64,000 bases of DNA. It comes from Corynebacterium hansenii (GTDB taxonomy: Bacteria; Actinomycetota; Actinomycetes; Mycobacteriales; Mycobacteriaceae). Made by a program: the position numbers and the translations under genes. A model generated the notes under the pieces. It was not told where the DNA came from and did no database searches. It saw only the letters and a program-made list of their open reading frames with translations. Shown piece after piece: positions 27,201 through 37,492 of the stretch (position 1 is its first letter; every line of letters begins with the position of its first letter). The DNA lies in contig NZ_CP047211.1 in assembly GCF_030408795.1 (NCBI RefSeq), positions 496,001-560,000 of the forward strand, given 5' to 3'.

Positions 27201-29194
27201 GGTCGGAACGTCGCAAAGCAACCACCGCCGAGCAGCTCATGGACACCCTGCGGGTCATCGGCCCGGTGCCCCTGGACGAGCTGGGCCTGGTGTCCGCGGT
27301 CGGCGCGGAGGAGGCGGAGCGGGAGTTGGGCCACCGCATCATGCGGGTGCGCATCGCCGGGGTCGAGCACATCGCGCAGTCCCTCGACGCGGCATTGCTT
27401 CGCGACGGCCTCGGGGTCCCGGTTCCGCCGGGGATCCCGGCACGCGCCGAGGTCATCCCCGACGCACTCGAGCAGCTCGTCGCGCGATGGGCCAGAACCC
27501 GGGGGCCGTTCACCCACGGCGACGTCGGCGAGGCCTTCGGACTGGCGGCGAGCGTGGTCCACGCGGTCGTCGGAAAGCTCGCCGCCGCGAAGACCGTGGT
27601 GGAGGGCCGGTACCGGCGCGGCGTCGACGAGCCGGAGTTCCTCGCGCCCGAGGTGCTGAAGACCATCCGGTCCCGATCGCTGGCGGCCGCCCGCGCTCAA
27701 ACGGAGCCGGTGAGCGCCTCCGCTTTCGGGCGGTTTCTGCCGCAGTGGCAGCAGGTCGCGCCCGTGCTGCCGGCCGGGCGCGAGCCGGAGGCGCGCGGCG
27801 CCGACGGCGTGTTCGCCGTCATCGAGCAGCTCGCGGGGGTGCGCTTGCCGGCGTCGGCGTGGGAAACGGTGGTGCTGCCGCAGCGGGTGCGCGGCTATCA
27901 GCCGCGTGACCTGGACGAGCTGACGGCGAATGGTGAGGTCATCGTGGTCGGGGCGGGCAGCGCCGGGGCCGCGGACCCGTGGGTGATGCTGCTCCCGGCC
28001 GACTACGCCGCGCAGTTGATCGAGGTGCCCGATACCGCCGACCGCGCCTCCACCGGTGAACTGCCCCGGCGCATCCTGGAGGTTCTCGGCCACGGCGGTG
28101 GCGGCGGGTTCCTCTTCGACGCCATTGCCCGGCGGGTGAGGTCCGGGGACGGCCAGGTGGGCACGGCCGCAGGCGGTGCGGGGGAAACGCAAGCGGAGGA
28201 AACCGAAGCGGGGGAAACGCAAGCGGGTGCGGTGCCGACGGCCACCGACTCCGATATCCGCGATGCGCTGTGGGCGCTGTTCGAGTCGGGCCTGGTCAGC
28301 CCGGATGGTTTTGCCCCGCTGCGGGCCCGGTTGAGCAGGGGCGCAGGCGGGCGCACCGCCCATCGGGTTCGCAGAACACCCGCGCGCGGGCGGCTGCGGA
28401 TGGGGCGCACCAGTTTCGCCCGGGCCCAGCGGGCGATGGCCCCCGCCGACATGGTGGGCCGCTGGTCCGCGTCGATCACCGCCGATGACTCGGCCACGGC
28501 GCGCGGTGTCGCCCATGGGGAGGCGTGGCTGGACCGGTACGGCGTGGTCACCCGCGGCAGTGTCGTGGCGGAGGGAACGGTGGGTGGATTTGCCCTGGCC
28601 TACGGGGTCTTGTCGCGGTTCGAGGAAGCGGGCAAGGCGGTGAGGGGAATGGTCGTCGACGGGCTGGGGGCGGCGCAGTTTTCCACCCCCGCGGTGATCG
28701 ACCGGCTCCGCTCGTTTACCGATTCGCCCGATGTCGAAGGCTGGCCCTCGGGCACCGACGTCCCGGAGGTTCACGTCCTCGCCGCCGCCGATCCCGCCAA
28801 CCCCTACGGTGCCGCCCTGCCGTGGCCGCAGCGTGGGCCGACCAGGTCCGCCGGCAGCGTGGTGGTGCTTGTCGACGGCCTGCTCGCCGCGCACCTGACC
28901 CGCGGCGGTCGCACACTGACCCTGTCCGATCCGCCGCCGGGCATCACTCCGGCCGAGATGGTGCGCGTGGTCGTGGCGGGCTTGGGCGCGGCGGTGGAGC
29001 GCAACATGGTGTCGCCCATCATCATCGAAAAGGTCGGCGGCGACCCCGTCATCGGATCGGAATGGGCGGGGCTGCTGCGCGCGGCGGGCGCGCGGATCAC
29101 CCCGAAGGGAGTGCGCATCGTTGGCGCGACGGCGACGGCACCACCCGGCCGGGACGGAGCCGGGCACATTGGAGGCGGCGATGCCCGAAGGTGA
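24275..29194 (+). CDS. lhr: Lhr-type large ATP-dependent helicase
   Basis: 1639 aa. Superfamily 2 helicase with motif I APTGSGKTLSAFL, motif II VDEIHALAG (DEIH), motif III LSATVRP and motif VI QRVGRAGH. Winged-helix and Lhr-specific domains follow, and a long C-terminal region (about 870-1639) distinguishes bacterial full-length Lhr from the core form. In mycobacteria Lhr is a 3'-5' DNA translocase/helicase induced by DNA damage. Low-complexity insertions interrupt it: ESDNESDDDSGEATRSDSRS after motif I and GETQAEETEAGETQ near residue 1300. TTTAAT overlaps the DUF1707 stop codon and ends 7 bases before the ATG. The last 14 bases overlap nei. Confidence 0.93.
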   Translation: MAPSRNPDPLGRFSESVSTWFRDSFAAPTPVQMEAWRAISEGENALVVAPTGSGKTLSAFLWAINSLVAGDESDNESDDDSGEATRSDSRSRGTSGADSRPRGVRVLYISPLKALAVDVENNLRAPLTGINRVAARLGREPATVSVAVRSGDTPPSERARQVRNPPDILITTPESLYLLLTSKAREILGTVDTVIVDEIHALAGTKRGVHLALSLERLERLAGREIQRIGLSATVRPLTAVAHFLGGDRPVEIIDPPSQKEWELRVRVPVEDMSDLRDQPVESRDAIIDDGLGADGFGFNGAGTDGRGPDASAPDAPISPPLAPPTQSSIWPYIEEQVFDEIMGHRSTLVFVNSRRTAERLTSRLNELHALRHDPASLSPELRRPPAQVMKPTDTAGTAPAVIARAHHGSVSKDERATIESMLKEGSLRAVVSTSSLELGIDMGAVEKVIQVESPPSVASGLQRVGRAGHVVGAVSRGSFYPKHRADLLQTAVVVDRMRKGLIEELHVPANALDVLAQHTVAAVAMEDLDADDWFATVTAAHPYRELSRELFDAVIDLVSGVYPSTDFAELRPRVVYDRITGVLSARPGAQRTAVINGGTIPDRGMFGVFLAGGGDAVPRRVGELDEEMVYESRVGDVFTLGASSWRIEEIDRDRVLVTPAPGHTGRLPFWNGDQAGRPAELGRALGAFRRLAAADAAVLDEIGLDQWARDNLTVYLADQASATGVIPDEKTLVLERFRDELGDWRVVLHSPYGRGVNAAWALAAGARFSEATGMDAQPVASDDGIVLRVPDAAAEPSSELFLIDPGEVETIVAEQVGNSALFASRFRECAARALLLPSRNPGKRAPLWQQRQRSAQLLDVARQYPKFPIVLETVRECLQDVYDLPALVELCASLRDRTVRVAEVTTETASPFASSILFTYTGAFMYEGDAPLAEKRAAALALDAGLLTQLLGGVELRDLLDPDIIAEVDGDLRRRSERRKATTAEQLMDTLRVIGPVPLDELGLVSAVGAEEAERELGHRIMRVRIAGVEHIAQSLDAALLRDGLGVPVPPGIPARAEVIPDALEQLVARWARTRGPFTHGDVGEAFGLAASVVHAVVGKLAAAKTVVEGRYRRGVDEPEFLAPEVLKTIRSRSLAAARAQTEPVSASAFGRFLPQWQQVAPVLPAGREPEARGADGVFAVIEQLAGVRLPASAWETVVLPQRVRGYQPRDLDELTANGEVIVVGAGSAGAADPWVMLLPADYAAQLIEVPDTADRASTGELPRRILEVLGHGGGGGFLFDAIARRVRSGDGQVGTAAGGAGETQAEETEAGETQAGAVPTATDSDIRDALWALFESGLVSPDGFAPLRARLSRGAGGRTAHRVRRTPARGRLRMGRTSFARAQRAMAPADMVGRWSASITADDSATARGVAHGEAWLDRYGVVTRGSVVAEGTVGGFALAYGVLSRFEEAGKAVRGMVVDGLGAAQFSTPAVIDRLRSFTDSPDVEGWPSGTDVPEVHVLAAADPANPYGAALPWPQRGPTRSAGSVVVLVDGLLAAHLTRGGRTLTLSDPPPGITPAEMVRVVVAGLGAAVERNMVSPIIIEKVGGDPVIGSEWAGLLRAAGARITPKGVRIVGATATAPPGRDGAGHIGGGDARR

Positions 29195-30032
29195 CTCCGT
29201 ATACCGGTTGGCGCACCGGATGCAGTTCATGGTGGGCAGGGAGGTCCTGTCCACGAGCATCCGCGTCCCCGCCCACGCCGTGGCGTCGTTCGACGGCCGC
29301 ACGGTGGGAAAGGTGTGGCCCCACGGCAAGCACTTGTTCATGAAGTTCGGCGACGATGTGCTGCACACCCACCTCAAGATGGAGGGGACGTGGTCGGTGC
29401 ACCGGCTGGGCACCCGGTGGCGCAAGCCCGGGCACACCGCGCGGGTGGTGCTGGCCGTCGACGGGGCGCCGGAGGACACGCCGATCGAAGTCGTCGGCCA
29501 CGACCTGGGCCTGGTCCGGGTATTCCCCTTCGCCGAATACGACCGGCGGGTCGCCCACCTCGGACCCGACGTCCTCGGGCGGGACTGGTTCGACGGCGGA
29601 CGAGACGTCGCCAAGCACAGGATGCTGCGGGACCCTGGCCGACCCGTCGGAACTGCCCTTCTGGACCAGCGCACGCTCGCCGGGGTGGGCAACGAATTCC
29701 GCGCCGAGGTCTGCTTCCTGTGCGGCGTCCACCCCGCGACGCCGGTCGGGGACGTGGACGTCGACCGCATCCTGGACGTGACGCGGCGGCTGATGTGGGC
29801 GAATCGGTTGTCGCCCGTGCGCGTGATCACCGGCATCAACCGTCCCGGGCAGACCAGCTTCGTGTTCGGCCGCAACCACCGGGCCTGCCGGCGCTGCGGC
29901 ACCGCCATCCGGAAGGGCACGCTGGGGGAGGGCGGCCCGGACCTCGAGCGCATCATTTGGTGGTGCCCAACCTGCCAGCCCGGGCCGGCTACTTGCCGAT
30001 CGCCGCGAACGCGCCCTCGAGGTCGGCGATGA
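29181..30032 (+). CDS. nei: Endonuclease VIII/Nei-type DNA glycosylase
   Basis: 283 aa. Fpg/Nei family base-excision enzyme that removes oxidised bases. The N-terminus is MPEGDSVYRLA: catalytic Pro2 and Glu3 after Met removal, with the Glu-Gly-Asp variant of Nei. The helix-two-turn-helix region (LDQRTLAGVGNEFRAEVCFL) and the C-terminal zinc finger (CRRCGT then WWCPTCQ) are intact. GGAGG is 5 bases upstream of the ATG and the gene overlaps lhr by 14 bases. After the zinc finger there is a 16-residue tail (PGPATCRSPRTRPRGRR). Its last part is read antisense through a duplicated metY 3' end, so the natural C-terminus may have been changed by the island next door. Confidence 0.92.
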   Translation: MPEGDSVYRLAHRMQFMVGREVLSTSIRVPAHAVASFDGRTVGKVWPHGKHLFMKFGDDVLHTHLKMEGTWSVHRLGTRWRKPGHTARVVLAVDGAPEDTPIEVVGHDLGLVRVFPFAEYDRRVAHLGPDVLGRDWFDGGRDVAKHRMLRDPGRPVGTALLDQRTLAGVGNEFRAEVCFLCGVHPATPVGDVDVDRILDVTRRLMWANRLSPVRVITGINRPGQTSFVFGRNHRACRRCGTAIRKGTLGEGGPDLERIIWWCPTCQPGPATCRSPRTRPRGRR

Positions 30033-30115
30033 TGTCATCGGCGTTTTCGATGCCCACGGCCAGGCGGACCGTCGCCTGCGAGATACCCGCGCGCGCCAAA
30101 CCGTGCTCGTCGGAC
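29989..30115 (-). pseudogene. Duplicated 3' end of metY (left copy)
   Basis: 127 bp aligning without gaps to the 3' end of intact metY (33727-33853), with 7 differences. On the minus strand it encodes the last 41 or so residues of MetY (SDEHGLARAGISQATVRLAV to the stop), with one Ala/Thr change. It ends abruptly 5 bases before an IS3-like left end, so it is either an attachment-site copy or an IS-truncated metY. Confidence 0.9.
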
Positions 30116-30120
30116 GGTTG

Positions 30121-30290
30121 TGTCTCGGCACCGAATACCCGGTAAGGACATTCAGTTCATGGCAGCACCACGGAAGTACCCGGGCGAGTTGCGGGAGCGC
30201 GCCGCGCGGATGGCGCTCGGGACTCTGGCGGACCCTGATCGACAGCGGGGCGCGATCGCTCGGACTGCTGACCGGCTCGGCGTTGGTAGC
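30121..30290 (+). mobile_element. IS3-family element 1, 5' fragment with truncated orfA
   Basis: Begins TGTCTCGGCACCGAATACC, an IS3-like end, with an orfA start at 30159 (MAAPRKYPGELRERAARM, GAIARTADRLGV). The reading frame is cut after about 44 codons where IS3 element 2 begins. No continuation is visible beyond element 2. Confidence 0.7.
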
Positions 30291-31392
30291 GGGTCTGCTG
30301 CACGTTTAGGTGACAAGGGGTAGTCGACGCAACCTCGGCGGCTGGTGGGGTCATGGTGGCCTCCAATTCCATGGGCGTCAATCGGCCGAGCCCGTCCTGC
30401 CGGCGGCGCCGGTGGTAGGCCCGCTCGATCCAGGTGATGATCGCGATGCGCAGCTCATCACGGGTGGTCCAGGTTTTCCTGTTCAGGACGTTTTTCTGCA
30501 ACAGCGAGAAGAAGCTCGCCTTCGCCGCATTGTCGCCGCATTAACCGGCTAATCGGCCGTGGACTTCGTTGACAAGATCGTTGAGTCGGGTGATGAATTT
30601 GAGGTGTCGTTCGGTTTCGCAGTCCCAGCCTCGGCGCTGCGTATCATCACCGCATTGTCCAGGGCGGTAACCGCCAGGTGGGTAGTCATCCGGGAGTCGA
30701 TTCAATAGCCGACGATCCGCTTCGACCAGGCGTCCTTGATGGCGCACAGGTACAGCTTTCCGTCGACGGCGTGGTGTTCGGTGATGTCGGTTAGCCACAG
30801 CCGGTTGGGGCCGTCGGTGGTGAACGTGTGCAGGGTACGGCCGTCTCCGTCTACGATGGTGCACAGGTCATCGGCGCCCGCAGGCCCCGGCCGTTCCCCG
30901 TCGGCGTCCCGCTTCTTACCGGATACGCTCCACCACCGGTTGTTGGAGGGTGATCTTCCATGCGGTGCGGGTGCACATCGACTGTCCGGCGCCGAGGGCC
31001 TGGTTGGCCAGGAGGCGGTGGCCGATATTGGCGGGCCGTCACGGCGGGCGTCGAATAGGGCGTTGGCGCGGCACGCCGCAGGACCTCCTGTCTTATTCCA
31101 GCGGCCGGATCCGCTTGCGCGCTTGCCGCAACTCGGCGGCTTCCGTCCGGGTCTGACCGGGCTACGCGCCCGTCTCGATGTCGGCGCGGTGCAGCCACTT
31201 CTGCAGGGTCATGGGGTCGACGCCGAAGTCCGCGGCGATGTGGGCGACCGTCACGCCGGGCTCACGGCCTCGGGCGACGCGGACGACATCGTCGCGGAAC
31301 TCTTTCGGATAAGGCTTGGGCACAGCAACATCCTTCCAGACCCACCCTCGGGCAAGCCAGACCAGATGTCACCAATCCATGCAGCAGACCCC
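30291..31392 (-). mobile_element. Degraded IS3-family element 2
   Basis: Bounded by terminal inverted repeats (30291-30315 and 31367-31392) that share TGTCACC and TGCAGCAGACCC blocks, 19 of 25 positions. orfA begins on the minus strand at 31323 (PKPYPKEFRDDVVRVARGRE, then HIAADFGVDPMTLQKWL) but has in-frame stops. orfB pieces are visible as RLWLTDITEHHAVDGKLYLC, AIKDAWSKRIVGY with a stop, DSRMTTHLAVTALDNAV, and the C-terminus TWTTRDELRIAIITWIERAY to HLNVQQTR. At about 1.1 kb it is shorter than usual, with frameshifts and deletions. The transposase is certainly inactive. Confidence 0.85.
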
Positions 31393-31474
31393 TTCGGATA
31401 CTGCTGCAGATGCACCTAGAAGACTTATCAGCTAGAGATTTACCATGGATACAAAACCGGACACGGAGGGCGCA

Positions 31475-33046
31475 ATGAGGAGTCGCAAAACCAGAGCTGC
31501 CGTCGCAGCGACAGCCCTGGCGCTCTGCTTGCTCGGAGCTCAGCCTCCCGCAGTTGCGGCAGAGTTTCACGGCCACTGGATCAACGGAAAGATCCTGGAT
31601 GCTTTCAATCGCCTAGGAGGCACGGAAGAGTTCGGAAACGCGACGACGAACGAGCTCGACGCTGGACGCGGCGGCAAATTCCAGGTCTTTCAGAAAAACG
31701 CGTCAATCTACTGGCATCCGCTCGTAGACAATGCAAATGCCCACCAAGTCAAAGGGAGCATCCGTGATAAATGGGGATCACTAGGGTGGGAGAATGGCCG
31801 ACTTCGCTACCCAACTACCGATGAACTTCCGACAGACACTAACACCGGACGCTACAATAACTTTGAGGGCGGATCCATCTATTGGAGCGCCAACTCAGGC
31901 GCAAACCAAATAGAAGGGCAGATTCGCGAGCGATGGTATGGACTCAATCGCGAGTCCGGGATCCTCGGCTACCCCGTCACCGACGAAACAGGAACCCCTG
32001 ATGGAATCGGGAGATTTAACGGATTCGAACGCGGGTCCATCTACTGGACGCCGGAAACGGGCGCACATCCTGTTGCTGGAAGAATTTACGACTATTGGTC
32101 AAATGCCGGCTGGGAGAATAGCACATTCGGCTACCCCACGAGCGGCGAGATAGCCATCCGTCAGGATATGCGCCAGAACTTTCAAAACGGACGCATTCAG
32201 TGGGTAGCCCCCAACTCCAGCACACTTCCGGCCTATGAATCATCGTGGGGAAGCTACGTCCACGTTTATAATGTATTCAGCCCAGAACCGAAACGCTGGT
32301 CTCCAGAATCGATCAATGCAGAGGTAACACAGAACTTCGATAAATACTTTACCTTTACCGGATGCGGCTCGGTTCTCGAAGTTGGATCCATATGCAACCT
32401 CGAAACGGTCATTATTAGACCCGCGCCCATTCAGGTTATTGCAATATCGGCCACGGGATTTGCATTCAAATCACTCGAAGGCCATCCCGAAGGGGCGGGA
32501 AGGACTATCACCTTTAACTTCTCACGTCAACCTTCTGGCGAGGCAAACGATGTCAGGCTTCACGTATTCGCCTGGGGGCCAAATTCTGCCGTAACTGCTA
32601 CGGGGCCACTCAATTCCGAAACTTTGGCGCGGTACTCCTGGTCTCGATTTGTCCAGAATATCCAGTCGCGGATCAACAGTTCACCGACAAGCTTCATAAC
32701 CTCAGATAACAACGCAGGTGCCGGTACGGCAAGAAGCCGATCGCAAGGAATCAACGACACCTCACTTCCTCCCGAGGCCGAGTACATCGATCCTGCTACG
32801 GTCGACACTTCACATATCACAAACAAGGTTCCGTTGGAACCCATTTCACCGACTACGGAAACCGCACGCGAGGCACCCCCAAACAGTGATGCCCCCGCGA
32901 TTACCGACCCAAGTCGCCGCGATCCTTCACCCGAAAAATCACCCGATGAGGATCGTGGAGTTTCCGGAAAATCAGCCCCGGGTTCCGTTTCGGGCCGGCC
33001 TGAGGATTCGGAGTTTAGCGATACCCGACCCGAGGACTCCGAGTGA
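31475..33046 (+). CDS. Secreted LGFP-repeat protein
   Basis: 523 aa. The signal peptide MRSRKTRAAVAATALALCLL ends with AVAA before EFHG. About four LGFP-type repeats (residues ~35-245) follow, each with a W..LG....LGYP.T/S.E block and FQ.G.IYW. LGFP repeats occur in corynebacterial envelope proteins such as mycolyltransferases and are thought to bind the cell wall. A unique domain (~250-400) and a Pro/Ser/Glu tail ending with a duplicated RPEDSE follow. ATG 31475 was preferred over 31445 because GGAGG lies 5 bases upstream. Base composition is far less GC-rich than the surroundings and codons such as ATA and AGA are common, so it was probably acquired by transfer. Confidence 0.8.
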   Translation: MRSRKTRAAVAATALALCLLGAQPPAVAAEFHGHWINGKILDAFNRLGGTEEFGNATTNELDAGRGGKFQVFQKNASIYWHPLVDNANAHQVKGSIRDKWGSLGWENGRLRYPTTDELPTDTNTGRYNNFEGGSIYWSANSGANQIEGQIRERWYGLNRESGILGYPVTDETGTPDGIGRFNGFERGSIYWTPETGAHPVAGRIYDYWSNAGWENSTFGYPTSGEIAIRQDMRQNFQNGRIQWVAPNSSTLPAYESSWGSYVHVYNVFSPEPKRWSPESINAEVTQNFDKYFTFTGCGSVLEVGSICNLETVIIRPAPIQVIAISATGFAFKSLEGHPEGAGRTITFNFSRQPSGEANDVRLHVFAWGPNSAVTATGPLNSETLARYSWSRFVQNIQSRINSSPTSFITSDNNAGAGTARSRSQGINDTSLPPEAEYIDPATVDTSHITNKVPLEPISPTTETAREAPPNSDAPAITDPSRRDPSPEKSPDEDRGVSGKSAPGSVSGRPEDSEFSDTRPEDSE

Positions 33047-33306
33047 TTTACCTCATTCCAGGAGTAGCCGTAGCCGTGACCCTCTGGGGTGCGCTCGGAC
33101 TGGGCGCTTACTTAATCCGCACTACCGGTGGCGCATCTTTCAGGATAAAGAGAGACGTCTTTTTGACGATTGGCCTCCTGGCTTGGATCGCATGGTCCAC
33201 CTACTTTGCATTCTTCACGGGCAGGGTATTTTTGGACTACATTATTGCGTCCGTCGGCTTCTTTACCGTTTGGCTTGCAGTTGCCTGGGTTGGATATAAG
33301 TCATAG
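33043..33306 (+). CDS. Small membrane protein coupled to the LGFP gene
   Basis: 87 aa with about three hydrophobic segments (MIYLIPGVAVAVTLWGALGL, FLTIGLLAWIAWSTYFAFF, DYIIASVGFFTVWLAVAWVG). The GTG start overlaps the LGFP stop by 4 bases (GTGA), so translation is coupled. Low GC like its partner. Not recognised; a membrane partner or immunity-like role for the secreted protein can only be guessed. Confidence 0.65.
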   Translation: MIYLIPGVAVAVTLWGALGLGAYLIRTTGGASFRIKRDVFLTIGLLAWIAWSTYFAFFTGRVFLDYIIASVGFFTVWLAVAWVGYKS

Positions 33307-33361
33307 TTGATCGAATTACCACTTGTCCGAATGGTCCTTTTTCACTCGCCATACTGGATCT

Positions 33362-33583
33362 TCAGGGTTTAGAATCCGTTGATCCTATCTGCAGCTGCCC
33401 GGATTGGATCAGGCACCGCAATATGTAAGGCTCGAGATTGCGGAATCCCAGGGCGATGCCGCGTAGGAACTCCAACCGCCCATTGATTGCTACCACCGGG
33501 CCGCTCGACGCCCGCCGGTCGAAGTAGGCAACGACGTCCTTGCGCCGCCATAGTGTCCGCCCCAGCTGGGCGACCTCGTCTAA
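33362..33583 (-). pseudogene. ISL3-family transposase, C-terminal remnant
   Basis: About 73 codons on the minus strand read LDEVAQLGRTLWRRKDVVAY, FDRRASSGPVVAINGRLEFL, RGIALGFRNLEPYIL and end SKP-stop. The NGRLExLRGIALGFRNL signature is the C-terminus of ISL3-family DDE transposases. The frame upstream is closed by a stop at once, so only this end survives. Confidence 0.75.
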
Positions 33584-33726
33584 CCCCCCGGTCCCCTACG
33601 TCGGATCTTGTTGACCAGTGACCATAGGGCTGAAGCACCCTGGGTTTCGTTGCGACCTACTTCTACAATGAGGATGGGAACGAGACCCGGAGTCCTTCAG
33701 ATGTGGCTCCGGGGCACTCGGCCCGC
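33584..33726. other. Junction between ISL3 remnant and metY
   Basis: About 140 bases without a supported gene or recognised repeat. It forms the right border of the island, ending immediately before the metY stop codon. Confidence 0.5.
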
Positions 33727-35055
33727 CTACTTGCCGATAGCCGTGAACGCGCCCTCAAGGTCGGCGATGATGTCGTCGGCGTTTTCGATGCCCACCGCCA
33801 GGCGAACCGTCGCCTGCGAGATACCCGCGCGGGCCAAACCGTGCTCGTCGGACTGCGAATGCGTGGTCGTCGCCGGGTGGACGACCAGCGAGCGGACGTC
33901 GCCGATGTTGGCCACGTTGGAGTGCAGCTTCAGGGCGTCGATGAAGGCCCAGGCCTCGTCCTTGCCGGCGTCGGCGAGGTCGAAGGACAGCACGCCGCCC
34001 GCGCCGGCCAGGCCCAGCTTGGCCTTCGTCGCGTGCCACGGCGACGACTCCAGCCCCGCGTAGTTGACCTTGGCCACGCCCGCGCGGCCTTCGAGGTGCT
34101 CGGCGACCTTCTGCGCGTTGGCGTTGTGGCGCTCGATGCGCAGCGCCAGGGTGTCCAGGCCCTGCGCCAGGATCCACGCGTTGAACGGGGCGGGGGCGGC
34201 GCCGGTGTCGCGGAGGATGCCCGCGCGGGCGCGCAGCGCGAAGGCCGGGGCGCCCAGGTCGGCGAACTTCAGGCCGTGGTAGGCCTCGTCGGCCTCGGTG
34301 AAGTTGGGGTGGACGTCGCCGCGGCCCTCGCGGGTCTGCGTCCAGTCGAACTTTCCGCCGTCGACGAGGATGCCGCCCAGCGCCGACCCGTTGCCCGTGA
34401 GGTACTTGGTGGTCGACGCGACGACGATGTCCGCGCCGAGCTCCAGCGGGCGCAGCAGTGCCGGGGTGGCCACGGTGTTGTCCACGATCAGCGGCACATT
34501 GTTGCGGTGCGCGACCTCGGCGACGGCGGCGACGTCGAGAATGTCGGCCTGCGGGTTGGCGATGGACTCGGCGTAGAAGCCGACGGTGTTCCCTCGCACG
34601 GCCGCCTGCCACGACTCGGGGTCGTCCGGATCCTCCACGAACGTCGCGTCGATGCCCAGGCGGGGCAGCGTCACCTTGAACAGGGTCTCGGTGCCGCCGT
34701 ACAGGCGCGGCGAGGTCACGATGTGATCGCCGGCCCGCGCCAGCGTCAGAATCGCGGCGGTCTCCGCGGCCTGGCCGGAGGCGAACAGCACCGCCGCGAC
34801 GCCGCCCTCGAGGTTGGCCAGGCGCTGCTCGACCGCGTCAACTGTGGGGTTGGTCAGGCGGGAGTAAATCGGGCCGGCATCCGAGAGGTTGAAGCGGTTC
34901 GCGGCGTGCTCCGCGGAATCGAACACGTAGGACGTGGTGTTGTAGATCGGCAGGTTGCGCGCGGAGGTCTGCGCGTCGGGGGTCTGGCCGACGTGGATGG
35001 CGCGGGTCTCGAGCGCCCAATCGGCGGCACCGGAGTTGTCGTAGCGGGTGGTCAT
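33727..35055 (-). CDS. metY: O-acetylhomoserine sulfhydrylase
   Basis: 442 aa. PLP enzyme of the Cys/Met metabolism family that makes homocysteine from O-acetylhomoserine and sulfide. Family blocks are TRAIHVGQTPDAQTSARNLP, YSRLTNPT, ASGQAAETAAI and the PLP-binding Lys217 in VASTTKYLTGNGSALGG. The ATG is 20 codons into the longest frame, behind an AAAGGACT ribosome-binding site. On the minus strand TTGCAC-N17-TAGCGT forms the promoter with a GTCTA operator in its spacer. The last 127 bases are repeated at 29989-30115. The gene itself is intact. Confidence 0.96.
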   Translation of the reverse strand: MTTRYDNSGAADWALETRAIHVGQTPDAQTSARNLPIYNTTSYVFDSAEHAANRFNLSDAGPIYSRLTNPTVDAVEQRLANLEGGVAAVLFASGQAAETAAILTLARAGDHIVTSPRLYGGTETLFKVTLPRLGIDATFVEDPDDPESWQAAVRGNTVGFYAESIANPQADILDVAAVAEVAHRNNVPLIVDNTVATPALLRPLELGADIVVASTTKYLTGNGSALGGILVDGGKFDWTQTREGRGDVHPNFTEADEAYHGLKFADLGAPAFALRARAGILRDTGAAPAPFNAWILAQGLDTLALRIERHNANAQKVAEHLEGRAGVAKVNYAGLESSPWHATKAKLGLAGAGGVLSFDLADAGKDEAWAFIDALKLHSNVANIGDVRSLVVHPATTTHSQSDEHGLARAGISQATVRLAVGIENADDIIADLEGAFTAIGK

Positions 35056-35117
35056 GGGAGAGTCCTTTCGTCTTCGCGCCGCGTAACGCTTGCGCGGTCG
35101 CACCAGAGCCACGCTAA

Positions 35118-35133
35118 TGAACCGAGCTGTCTA
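35118..35133. promoter_or_regulatory. McbR-like operator of metY
   Basis: TGAAC-CGAGCT-GTCTA, 8 of 10 matches to TAGAC-N6-GTCTA with one perfect half. It lies in the 17-bp spacer between the minus-strand -35 (TTGCAC) and -10 (TAGCGT) boxes of metY. Confidence 0.65.
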
Positions 35134-35218
35134 GTGCAAGGCAATGGTGGAAAAGGCGCGAAATCCCCGGTGAACCATGCGGTACGTAAAACGGCGGCGG
35201 TTCGGCGGGCGTCGCAAA

Positions 35219-35256
35219 GCGCCCCGCCTCCCGGGAAGGGAAGCGGGGCGCCGCGG
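35219..35256 (-). terminator. Terminator of icd
   Basis: GCGCCCCGC and GCGGGGCGC arms around a purine-rich loop, placed 15-50 bases past the icd stop. On the minus strand the stem is followed by TTTGCGACGC, so the recurrent motif GCTTTGCGAC forms the tail. Confidence 0.7.
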
Positions 35257-35269
35257 AGAATCGGGCGGG

Positions 35270-37492
<2,223 letters not shown>

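Noticed and set aside
24491..29956. Very long open frame on the minus strand opposite lhr and nei
   Set aside because: It mirrors the GC-rich coding strand of lhr, has no recognisable domains or start signals, and is an antisense artefact of high-GC codon bias.
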